DNA of 63,480 nucleotides from NCBI GenBank assembly GCA_023417065.1, contig JAEZGH010000051.1:1-63480 (forward strand), given 5' to 3'. This document shows positions 33,397 through 41,755 of the stretch, in pieces (positions within the stretch are counted from its first letter, which is position 1; each line of letters begins with the position of its first letter). The DNA comes from Bacteroidota bacterium. Lineage in GTDB: Bacteria; Bacteroidota; Bacteroidia; Cytophagales; Cyclobacteriaceae. The position numbers and the translations under genes are program-made. The notes beneath the pieces are model-generated. The model was not told the origin of the DNA, searched no databases, and was given only the letters and a program-made list of their open reading frames with translations.

Positions 33397-34371
33397 ATGA
33401 AGACAAACCTGACTCTCCCTGCAGGGGTAATCCTGCTTTGCATCGTACTTTCTTCCTGGGGTTTTTACGGACATAAAAAGATCAACCGCCTTGCCGTGTT
33501 TACACTACCGCCGTCGATGGTGGGGTTTTACAAGAAGAACATCAACTACCTGACTGAGTCATCCGTGAACCCGGACCGGCGCCGGTACGCGGTAGTCGAT
33601 GAAGCTGCGCGTCACTACATCGACCTCGATCATTACGGCGACTCAGCACTGTACACCATGCCGCGCACATGGGTGAAGGCCGTTGATGTATACACCGAAG
33701 ACACCCTTAAAGCTTATGGCATTGTACCCTGGCACGTATACCGGATGTATCTCCGCCTTCGCGATGCGTTCATGATCCAGGATCCGGCGCGTATACTTCG
33801 CGTGTCATCCGAGATCGGTCACTACATCGGCGATGCCCATGTGCCGCTGCACACGACAAAGAATTACAACGGCCAGTTAACAGGGCAGGATGGCATCCAC
33901 GGATTCTGGGAGTCACGACTGGTGGAGCTGTTCTCCGAAGATTACGATTTCACCGTGGGTCGCGCCGTCTATCTGAAGGACCCCCAGGCGGCCATTTGGG
34001 AAGCTGTCGTAGCGTCGCACCTCCTCAAGGATTCCGTTCTGCTGGAAGAGAAGCGATTGTCGGAACGATTCGGCGATCGCAAGTGGTCGTTCGAAACGCG
34101 GGGGCGTCAGACGGTGAAGGTTTATTCCCGCGCCTACTCAAAAGCGTATCACAAAATCCTCCGCGGCATGGTAGAACGTCGGATGAAAAGTGCCGTTCAC
34201 ATGACCGGAAGTTTCTGGTATACGGCATGGGTAGACGCCGGCCAACCTGACCTCAGTTTCCTCATCGATTATCAACCCGATGAATCGGAAATCCTCGCGC
34301 GACAGCGGGAGCTGGAAGCGTGGAAGAAACGCCTGTATCAGGTGCGCCCACACGATGCAGATGCCGATTGA
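33397..34371 (+). CDS. Zinc phospholipase C / S1-P1 nuclease-like exported hydrolase
   Basis: A 324-residue secreted protein. After the signal peptide the mature N-terminus starts WGFYGHKKIN, and the N-terminal Trp is itself a zinc ligand in this superfamily. Further zinc-ligand motifs are HYIDLDHYG near residue 74 and EIGHYIGDAHVPLHTTKNYNGQ near residue 146, with HGFWESRLVE after it. These define the zinc-dependent phospholipase C/S1-P1 nuclease fold. Whether it cleaves phospholipids or nucleic acids cannot be decided. It should act in the periplasm or outside. Confidence 0.85.
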   Translation: MKTNLTLPAGVILLCIVLSSWGFYGHKKINRLAVFTLPPSMVGFYKKNINYLTESSVNPDRRRYAVVDEAARHYIDLDHYGDSALYTMPRTWVKAVDVYTEDTLKAYGIVPWHVYRMYLRLRDAFMIQDPARILRVSSEIGHYIGDAHVPLHTTKNYNGQLTGQDGIHGFWESRLVELFSEDYDFTVGRAVYLKDPQAAIWEAVVASHLLKDSVLLEEKRLSERFGDRKWSFETRGRQTVKVYSRAYSKAYHKILRGMVERRMKSAVHMTGSFWYTAWVDAGQPDLSFLIDYQPDESEILARQRELEAWKKRLYQVRPHDADAD

Positions 34372-34428
34372 CCCCCAATCGTTGGTTCCCTGACCGATAA
34401 TCGGTATTTTCGCTCCTTACCCAGTGGA

Positions 34429-36333
34429 ATGAAGAACTATCTCTCAGTGATATTGTTGGTGTTGTGCTGCCCGTGGGGATACGGTCAATCGGTCATTTCA
34501 TTTCAGGATCACATCAACGAACGGAATCTCATGCCTTATGAAATTCCGTTCTATCTGGATACGACGAACTCGCTTTCCTTCCACGAAATCTCATCGCGAC
34601 AGTTTTCCAACCGGTACAAGCCACACCCCGCGTATCAGAATAAAGACTTCAGGGTGAATGCTTCGTATTGGATCAGGCTGCCTATCCGTCATACTACAAG
34701 ATCGGAGAAGCTGTGGCTGCTGGAGTTTTACGACCAGACCATTGATAATATTGAGGCGTTCATCCCGCAAACCGACGGATCGTACCGAAAGGTCGTGATG
34801 GGTGACAAGATTCCGTTCGACCAGCGGATGATTCCCCATAAGAACTTCGTCATCCCGCTGGCGATGAGTACCGATACCGTGATGCACTATTTCTTCCGGG
34901 TGGAATCACATGATTTTGCCGACCTGCGCATCGGACTTCGCTCTACGAACTGGTTTGTATACTATGCCCTCAATGAATACTTTCTCTTCGGGATTTTTTA
35001 TGGGATGATCCTGATCATCATCCTTTACAACTTCCTGGTATTTCTGGCGATCCGCGAGCGGAAGAACATATACTATATCGTATATCTGGTCAGCGTTGCG
35101 GCCTATGCGATCAGTCTCGATGGAATTGGGTTTCAGTTTTTATGGCCAAACCGCCCGGCGTGGAACGATTATGCCATCGGTATTTCGCTTTACAACGTAA
35201 TCATCTGGTCGCTCGTCTTCACACGGCGCTTCCTGCGAACGCGGACCATCACGCCCGCTCTGGACAAATTTTTCGTAGTGCTTATTGGGCTTCGTACTGC
35301 CTGGTTCCTGACGGCTTTGCTTTTCTTCCCGCAGCACCTTCCTTACCGCGTCATGGATATTATCCCGTTGTCGCTGATTTTTCTGACGGCCATAATAGTT
35401 CTGCAGCGGGGCTACCGGCCGGCGCGGTTCTTCGTGGCCGCCTACGGAGTCCTGTTTTTCGGATTTTTCGTGCGAACCCTGGTTTTCCTTGATGTTATCC
35501 CGTTTACCACCCTGCTGCATTATTCCCTGCACATCAGCTTCGTGCTTGAAATGCTGCTGCTCACCTTCGCGCTCGGCGACCGCATCAGGATTCTGAAAGC
35601 CATGCGTGACAGGGCCCTCAAGCGGATCATCAAACAGCATGAAATCAACAACCAGCTGAAAGACAAGGTTAACCGCGAACTTGAGCAGAAGGTGGAGGAG
35701 CGGACCCTGCAGCTAAATGAAAAGAACCAGCAGCTGGAGGAGATCAACCGCAAACTGGAGCAGCAGGCGCGCGAAATCAACGAGATCAATTCCATGCTCG
35801 ACCTCGACAACTGGAAGCTCAAGAACAGTATTAAGGAAGTGCTGAATGAGCGGTTGATGGAGAAGCCGATGGATTACGTACAGTTCCAGACGATCTATCC
35901 CGACACGCTCGCCTGCCACCGCTCGCTTGATAACCTTAAATGGGAGAAAGGATATCGCTGCCGCAAATGCGGGAACGAGAAATACTTTGACGGCGCGAAA
36001 AAGTTTGCCCGGCGCTGCACCCGTTGTGGGTACAATGAATCTATTACCGCCTACACGATCTTCCACAGCATTAAATTCCCCATCGAGAAGGCGTTTTACC
36101 TTGCCTACCTGATTGTTGCCGGCCGCGACGACAGCACGCTTGAAGAACTGGCCCAAAAGCTGGATCTTCGTGTTAACACGGTCTGGAGCTTCCGCCACAA
36201 GGTGCTGGAGCGGGTTCAGGAGCTCGAAAAGGGCGGCCGCAAACCCGTAGCGTCGCGTTGGGAGGAAGTGATCTTAATCCATGAAGAAGGCCGGAAGTCC
36301 ACGAAGGCTTCTCGCGCAGTTGCCGCCGGCTAG
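34429..36333 (+). CDS. 7TM-DISM sensor fused to IS1595-type transposase zinc ribbon and HTH
   Basis: A 634-residue protein in a single unbroken frame. Order of parts: signal peptide (1-19), an extracytoplasmic 7TMR-DISMED2-type beta-sandwich (about 25-180, with NASYWIRLPI and WLLEFYDQTIDNIEAFIP), seven membrane helices (about 188-395), a coiled coil rich in Glu/Gln/Lys (about 400-470), then a C-terminal region with C511-x2-C514 and C530-x2-C533. The C-terminal segment (LKWEKGYRCRKCG, RRCTRCG, ESITAYTIFHSIKFPIEKAF) matches the zinc ribbon of IS1595/ISXO2 transposases, and DDSTLEELAQKLDLRVNTVW gives a helix-turn-helix. No DDE transposase catalytic domain follows. Known 7TM-DISM proteins end in kinases, GGDEF or HTH domains. 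Here the transposon-derived DNA-binding module appears to be the output, so a membrane sensor that binds DNA directly is inferred. Confidence 0.88.
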   Translation: MKNYLSVILLVLCCPWGYGQSVISFQDHINERNLMPYEIPFYLDTTNSLSFHEISSRQFSNRYKPHPAYQNKDFRVNASYWIRLPIRHTTRSEKLWLLEFYDQTIDNIEAFIPQTDGSYRKVVMGDKIPFDQRMIPHKNFVIPLAMSTDTVMHYFFRVESHDFADLRIGLRSTNWFVYYALNEYFLFGIFYGMILIIILYNFLVFLAIRERKNIYYIVYLVSVAAYAISLDGIGFQFLWPNRPAWNDYAIGISLYNVIIWSLVFTRRFLRTRTITPALDKFFVVLIGLRTAWFLTALLFFPQHLPYRVMDIIPLSLIFLTAIIVLQRGYRPARFFVAAYGVLFFGFFVRTLVFLDVIPFTTLLHYSLHISFVLEMLLLTFALGDRIRILKAMRDRALKRIIKQHEINNQLKDKVNRELEQKVEERTLQLNEKNQQLEEINRKLEQQAREINEINSMLDLDNWKLKNSIKEVLNERLMEKPMDYVQFQTIYPDTLACHRSLDNLKWEKGYRCRKCGNEKYFDGAKKFARRCTRCGYNESITAYTIFHSIKFPIEKAFYLAYLIVAGRDDSTLEELAQKLDLRVNTVWSFRHKVLERVQELEKGGRKPVASRWEEVILIHEEGRKSTKASRAVAAG

Positions 36334-36433
36334 CGGCTGATCCCCTTATTTCCCTCATCTACTTAGTTCATTTAACCCCCCGGCACCGGGAGCCGGGCTG
36401 TCCTGTACCTTTGCTGGACCTAAACTGTACCAT

Positions 36434-36550
36434 ATAGCGGTATTGAGGCAATATTAAAGCAGACATGAAGCAGAGATAAAGCGGTCTTATATAAGACTGC
36501 CTTATCACCGCTATATCACCGCTATATCACCGCTATATCACCGCCTTATC
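36434..36550. repeat. Short tandem repeat with palindromic flank
   Basis: Four adjacent copies of the 11-bp unit ATCACCGCTAT (36504-36514, 36515-36525, 36526-36536, last one partial to 36544). A near-perfect 20-bp palindrome at 36481-36500 (GCGGTCTTATATAAGACTGC) precedes them, and a TATAGCGGTAT at 36434-36444 is an inverted match to the unit. The array lies just after the sensor gene. There are no spacers between units, so this is not a CRISPR array. Confidence 0.7.
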
Positions 36551-37158
36551 TCGTACGAACGGAGCAAGATGGGACCAGGAATGATGGGCTTGACGAAGGG
36601 GATGTTGTTGCTGGTTGCCGGCCGCGGCTGCTGGCCGACCGGGTGGCAGGCGTTAGCAGAGCAGGCTGGTCGGGGTGTTGCCGGTTGCCGGTTCCATGGC
36701 GCCGGTATTGGCTAACCTTCGGCTGATTGGTTGGTGTGTTAGCCTCGTAGGCTGGTTGGGTGAACCGCCCCTGCTCGTCCCGCAGGACTTTTCCTCCACC
36801 CCCAAACCGACATAAATTGGGTGGCTCCAGATCCTCAAAACCGGAACCAATCAACCGTACGCTCTCTAATCAAAATCTGGAATCGGAAGCCAGAATCAGC
36901 ATCAAAAGGTACCCGGTTGCAACGGTTTGCAATGGCCAGAACACCGTCTGACACGGTTATGTTTTTTTTCGGTGAATGCGTTTATCCCGAAACTTAAATA
37001 TTGGCCTGAAATCGTTTGAAATCAATGTTTTTTTCCCTGAAAAAAGGATCGTTGGATTTCAGGTGTGATATCCCTCAAAATAGCATGTTCTTACCAAAAA
37101 ATTACGTTAGGTCATTGCTTTTAGTAAAATTCAAGTACCAAAAACAAACGATGACCAT
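36551..37158. other. Non-coding gap before the SusC gene
   Basis: About 600 bp. The first 300 bp are GC-rich with many imperfect GGTTG/GCCGG repeats and short inverted pieces (for example around 36735-36760). The last 200 bp are AT-rich and should hold the susC promoter. I see no gene, although open frames exist on both strands. No clean Bacteroidota -33/-7 promoter could be assigned. Confidence 0.4.
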
Positions 37159-40100
37159 ATGAAAAAACTTTTACTCGTAACGCTGCTCTTGCTTTCATGG
37201 ACAGCGTGGTCTCAGGACAGGACCGTGACCGGGAAGGTGACGTCCTCGGACGAGGGGATGGGCCTGCCCGGCGTTAACGTGATCGTACAAGGCACAAACA
37301 AAGGAACGACGACCGACGCGGAGGGTAATTACTCCATCCAGTTGGCAGAGTCGGAAACGACACTGGTTTTCTCCTTCGTCGGTTACAGCACGCAGACCGT
37401 CCAGGTGGAGAACCGCAGCGTGATTGACATCGAGCTGCAGTCCGACGTGGTTTCGCTCAGCGAGATCGTGGTAGTGGGATACGGAACCCAACGGGAAAAA
37501 GACCTGACTTCCGCAATATCGACGGTGAAGACTGATGAACTTGTCAAGACCCCCACAAGCCAAGCCATGCAGGCCCTCCAGGGAAAAGTCCCGGGGATGC
37601 AAATCGTGAGTGCGGGTGCGCCCGGCGCGTCACCTACTGTCCGGATCCGCGGGCTAGGCTCCTATCCCGGAATCGGCAGCTCGGCTCCCCTATATGTAGT
37701 GGACGGGATGTTCTTCGATAATATCGACTTCCTCAACCCGGCTGACGTCGCCTCCATTTCTGTATTAAAAGACGCATCGGCAGCTGCAATCTTCGGGGTA
37801 AGAGCAGCAAACGGAGTCGTCCTCATTGAAACCAAAAGTGGAAAGGTCGAGCAGAAAGCTCAGATTACTTACAATGGATATTACGGAGTGCAGCGCGCTC
37901 AAAACGTTATCCAGATGGCCAACGCTGAGCAGTTCACCAACATGGCCCTCGAGTCGGGCTCAGTTCCTGATGCGAATAACATTCGGAACGCCATGCAGCG
38001 CTTCGGACGAAGCCGCATCAATCCGAACGTACCGGACGTTAATACTGACTGGTATAAGGAGGTTCTGCGCTCGGCACCCATTCAAAACCACAGCGTAGAC
38101 ATCTCCGGTGGCAATCAAACAACGACCTACTCAGTCAGCGGAAGTTACTTCGCGCAGCAAGGTATCCTTGATATGAAAAACGACTTCGAGCGGGTCAACT
38201 TCCGTACGCGCGTCGATTATCAGGCAACGCCATGGCTCAAAGTGGGAGGTAATGTTACGATGAGCAACGCCTCGCAGCAACTCCCTAATAATGCCGTCTG
38301 GAATCAGGTATACTATGCTGTGCCGATTCTTCCGGTATACGATCCGCTCAATACCGCAGCTTCACCTGAACCGTGGGCGAACGCGCAAACCATTGGCTAC
38401 CGCCAGGGACAAAACCCGTTCCCGGCAATGCGCTACACCGATGACTTCAAGAAAACACAAACCTTCTTTGGTAACTTTTTCGTGAAGCTCGACCTCATTC
38501 CGGATAAGCTGACTTTCCAGTCGACCTATAACACGGCGTATACTTTCATGAATCAGCGGATCATGAACCTGCCGTATTATATCGGTGATAACTTCCTGCG
38601 TCAAAATGCAACGCTGCGGAAGCGCAACGAAACCAGGATCAATCAGTTCTGGGACAATGTGCTTACGTTCGAACAGACCTTTGGAGACCATTATATTCAG
38701 GCAATGGCCGGAACGTCATTCCGCGATGAATCCTGGCAAATGCTTACCGCTGCCGGAAGCGAATTCGTGGATCTGACTAAGCAGGCCTGGTACCTGAACT
38801 TCGCAGGGGTGAAAGATGCCCAAAGCATCGAAGATGGTGGTGCACGTCAGTACGGCCTTTCTTATTTCGCCCGCCTTTCTTACAGCTTCCAGGATAAATA
38901 CATCCTCTATGGAACCATGCGCGCAGATGGAACCAGCAAGTATCAAACGAAATGGGGGTACTTCCCTTCAGTCGGTGCCGGCTGGGTGCTCTCTGAAGAA
39001 AACTTCATGAGTGACGTCAACGGAATTGACTTCCTGAAAATAAGAGGTAGCTGGGGCCGTCTCGGAAATGACAAAATCGATCCCAGTGATGGTAGCAACA
39101 CAACCAGCACAATCGTAACTGCGATCAACGACCTGGAGACAACAGGTTTGCTTACTACTAACACGTTCGATTACCTCACCTGGGAGATGGTTGAACAGTG
39201 GAACCTGGGTATCACAGCCAGAGCGTTGAGAGATCGCCTGTCGGCAGAAATCGACTATTACTCAAGAGATACCAGGGATGCGGCGATATTTATCGTACAG
39301 CCTATGGGTGGTGCGACCGTGCGCAGATCGCTCGGCGTAATCAGAAACTCGGGGGTTGAATTCTCCCTCAACTGGAATGAATCCAAAGGTGACTTGAGAT
39401 ACAACATCGGAGTTAACATGGCCACGCTAAAGAATGAAGTTCGCGACCTCTTTGGCCAGCCGTATGTTGATGGCGGATCGGCAGAATTCCGTCAGCGCTC
39501 TATCGTAGGAGAACCACTCCTGGCATTCTTTGGCTATGAAGTCGCTGGTGTTTACCAGAATGCAGAACAAATTCAGGCAGACCCTATCGCAGTTGCCAAC
39601 AACCTTGTTCCTGGTGACTTCATGTATAAAGACCAGAATGGCGACGGCGTAATCAACGACGACGACCGCACTGTGCTCGGATCATATCTGCCGAAGGTGA
39701 GCTATGGCGCAAACTTCGGAGTGGGTTGGAAAAATCTCGACCTCTCTGTCGCATTGATGGGCCAGTACGGTAACAAAATCCTTAACCGCAAACGCGGTGA
39801 AGTTATCTGGACACCGGATGCGAACGTGGATGCCGACCTGGCAAAAAACAGATGGCACGGAGAAGGAACGTCAAACTCATATCCGTCGTCAGCAGCATTG
39901 CGCAAAGGATGGAACCAGAAGATGAGTGACTTCTTCGTAGAAGACGGGTCGTTCTTCAGAATTCAAAACGTTACACTCGGCTATACAGTAAGAGACAAAC
40001 AACTCTTTGGAGCTACAATGCCTGAGACGCGGATCATCCTTACCGCAGAACGGCCTTTGACGCTGTTTAATTACAATGGATTTAACCCTGAGGTTGACAA

Positions 40101-40167
40101 TGGAATCGACCTCCAGACTTATCCGATCCCGGCAGTTTATACTATCGGACTCAACGTCAAACTATAA
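37159..40167 (+). CDS. SusC/RagA TonB-linked outer membrane receptor
   Basis: A 1002-residue outer-membrane transporter. Signal peptide (1-19, ending WTAWSQ), CarboxypepD_reg-like domain (about 22-105, VTGKVTSSDEGMGLPGVNVIVQG), the SusC signature ALQGKVPGMQIVSAGAPGA, a plug domain with RIRGLGS and LYVVDGMFF, then a 22-strand barrel ending TIGLNVKL. It imports glycan fragments with the SusD lid encoded 19 bp downstream. First gene of a polysaccharide utilisation locus. No hybrid two-component or anti-sigma/sigma regulator is adjacent, so induction may be trans-encoded. Confidence 0.97.
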   Translation: MKKLLLVTLLLLSWTAWSQDRTVTGKVTSSDEGMGLPGVNVIVQGTNKGTTTDAEGNYSIQLAESETTLVFSFVGYSTQTVQVENRSVIDIELQSDVVSLSEIVVVGYGTQREKDLTSAISTVKTDELVKTPTSQAMQALQGKVPGMQIVSAGAPGASPTVRIRGLGSYPGIGSSAPLYVVDGMFFDNIDFLNPADVASISVLKDASAAAIFGVRAANGVVLIETKSGKVEQKAQITYNGYYGVQRAQNVIQMANAEQFTNMALESGSVPDANNIRNAMQRFGRSRINPNVPDVNTDWYKEVLRSAPIQNHSVDISGGNQTTTYSVSGSYFAQQGILDMKNDFERVNFRTRVDYQATPWLKVGGNVTMSNASQQLPNNAVWNQVYYAVPILPVYDPLNTAASPEPWANAQTIGYRQGQNPFPAMRYTDDFKKTQTFFGNFFVKLDLIPDKLTFQSTYNTAYTFMNQRIMNLPYYIGDNFLRQNATLRKRNETRINQFWDNVLTFEQTFGDHYIQAMAGTSFRDESWQMLTAAGSEFVDLTKQAWYLNFAGVKDAQSIEDGGARQYGLSYFARLSYSFQDKYILYGTMRADGTSKYQTKWGYFPSVGAGWVLSEENFMSDVNGIDFLKIRGSWGRLGNDKIDPSDGSNTTSTIVTAINDLETTGLLTTNTFDYLTWEMVEQWNLGITARALRDRLSAEIDYYSRDTRDAAIFIVQPMGGATVRRSLGVIRNSGVEFSLNWNESKGDLRYNIGVNMATLKNEVRDLFGQPYVDGGSAEFRQRSIVGEPLLAFFGYEVAGVYQNAEQIQADPIAVANNLVPGDFMYKDQNGDGVINDDDRTVLGSYLPKVSYGANFGVGWKNLDLSVALMGQYGNKILNRKRGEVIWTPDANVDADLAKNRWHGEGTSNSYPSSAALRKGWNQKMSDFFVEDGSFFRIQNVTLGYTVRDKQLFGATMPETRIILTAERPLTLFNYNGFNPEVDNGIDLQTYPIPAVYTIGLNVKL

Positions 40168-40186
40168 CACTCCATAAAACACGACT

Positions 40187-41719
40187 ATGAAAACGATAAT
40201 TCATACTTTCAAAATACTGGCTTTCCTTGGGGTGATGGTGATTGCACAGTCATGTCATGACTTGCTTGACAGGAGCCCTGAAAATAAAAGCTTCGCGGGT
40301 GAGACCGATTACACCCAAACAGAAAACATGATTCAGCACCTCCTGGGAGTCTACGCTGAATTCTACACTCGTGGGTGGGAAGATTACCCCTTGCTCTCCG
40401 TTCGCGGTGACGATGTCAATGCTGGTGGTCTCGGTGATCAGCAGGACTTCACTGAAACCGACAAGTACAATTACAACAAGGACTACTGGATGTACAATTC
40501 GGTATGGCAGAACCTTTATAAGGACATCTACACCGCAGAAACAGCACGGGAGCAGATCGAAAAATTCAAGGAATATGCACCAAATCCGGCAGTTGCTGAC
40601 CAGTATATAGCAGAAATTAAGACTCTGCGGGCATTCATGCTGCTTCACCTGGCAAGAACGTGGGGTGATATCTATATTCCTGCTTCCTCCGATAGGGGAG
40701 ACTTACTCGTCTCTGAAGTTTCTGGCAGAGATGAAGTAATGCAGCACATCTCCTCTCAGATGGATGAAGCCATACCGTTGCTTCCAAACATGCGTCCCAA
40801 TGAACGCACGGATATCCCCGGTGGTGTTACCCGTTACACAGCCCTTGCAATCAAAGCATTGGCAAACCTCGAGTTGAAAAATTATCAGGCCGTCGCCGAT
40901 GCAACTTCAGAAATCATCAGTTCCGGAAAATTCTCTCTGGAAGGCGACTACTATCAGCTGTTTAAATATCCGGGTAAGCTCAGCAACGAGAACCTGCTTG
41001 AGATCCAGTACTCCGACTTTGGTCAGGGTTCCGGTTTCTCAACAAGCTACACCTATGCATTCTTCGGTCCTGAAAACTGGACTCCGGCGAGAGCTGGTGC
41101 AGGCAGCGGATGGGGCTTCTTTGAACCGAGTATCAAGTACATCAAATTTATGCTCGACAGAGGAGAGTCAATCCGACTGGAAACAAGTGTGATCTTCACA
41201 AACCGCGGTATCAATGAGATCAAATCAGATCCGGCGTATGCTACGCTTCCTGCATGGATTTCAAATACTACCCGCGATGGTGATCGCTTCAATGATTTCA
41301 ACCGCGCGATGTTCTCGAGCGGTAAACACTACCTGCCCTCAAATTCACTTACACCAGGTCGTACCGAATACGGGCAAAGCAAAAACCTGATTTGTATCCG
41401 TTATGCAGAAATCCTGCTGATGCATGCAGAAGCACTTACACAAGGTGCGACAGGTTCAGGATTAACAGCAGACCAGGCCGTAAACCTTGTCCGCGAAAGA
41501 GCCGAGTTGCCTCCACTGTCAGGCGTAACACACGCTCAGGTGATGGATGAAAAATTCGCCGAGCTTGCAATGGAATGGGGCGTTCGTTTCAGCGACATGG
41601 TAAGACTGGAACGCTATGATGAGTTGAGTTATGATGGCAGAACGTTCACGCCGGCTGACATCTATCTCCCTTATCCGCAGCTTCAGGTGGATCAATTGCC
41701 TGGACTCAGAGCCAAATAA
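40187..41719 (+). CDS. SusD/RagB surface glycan-binding lipoprotein
   Basis: A 510-residue lipoprotein with signal MKTIIHTFKILAFLGVMVIAQSC. The TPR-like helical scaffold (KTLRAFMLLHLARTWGDIYIP) and the C-terminal signature LVRERAELPPLSG, QVMDEKFAELAMEWGVRFSDMVRLERY are standard for SusD. It binds the target glycan above the SusC channel. Adjacent aromatic residues should line the glycan site, but their specificity cannot be read from sequence. Confidence 0.96.
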   Translation: MKTIIHTFKILAFLGVMVIAQSCHDLLDRSPENKSFAGETDYTQTENMIQHLLGVYAEFYTRGWEDYPLLSVRGDDVNAGGLGDQQDFTETDKYNYNKDYWMYNSVWQNLYKDIYTAETAREQIEKFKEYAPNPAVADQYIAEIKTLRAFMLLHLARTWGDIYIPASSDRGDLLVSEVSGRDEVMQHISSQMDEAIPLLPNMRPNERTDIPGGVTRYTALAIKALANLELKNYQAVADATSEIISSGKFSLEGDYYQLFKYPGKLSNENLLEIQYSDFGQGSGFSTSYTYAFFGPENWTPARAGAGSGWGFFEPSIKYIKFMLDRGESIRLETSVIFTNRGINEIKSDPAYATLPAWISNTTRDGDRFNDFNRAMFSSGKHYLPSNSLTPGRTEYGQSKNLICIRYAEILLMHAEALTQGATGSGLTADQAVNLVRERAELPPLSGVTHAQVMDEKFAELAMEWGVRFSDMVRLERYDELSYDGRTFTPADIYLPYPQLQVDQLPGLRAK

Positions 41720-41755
41720 GTGAGGACTGACTTAACAACTTGAACCATGTTTACA

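Noticed and set aside
36504..36544. Short array that could be mistaken for a CRISPR
   Set aside because: The 11-bp units are directly adjacent with no spacers, and no cas gene is in the window.
36551..36960. Overlapping open frames in the GC-rich gap
   Set aside because: They show no family motif, signal peptide or plausible composition and overlap each other on both strands.
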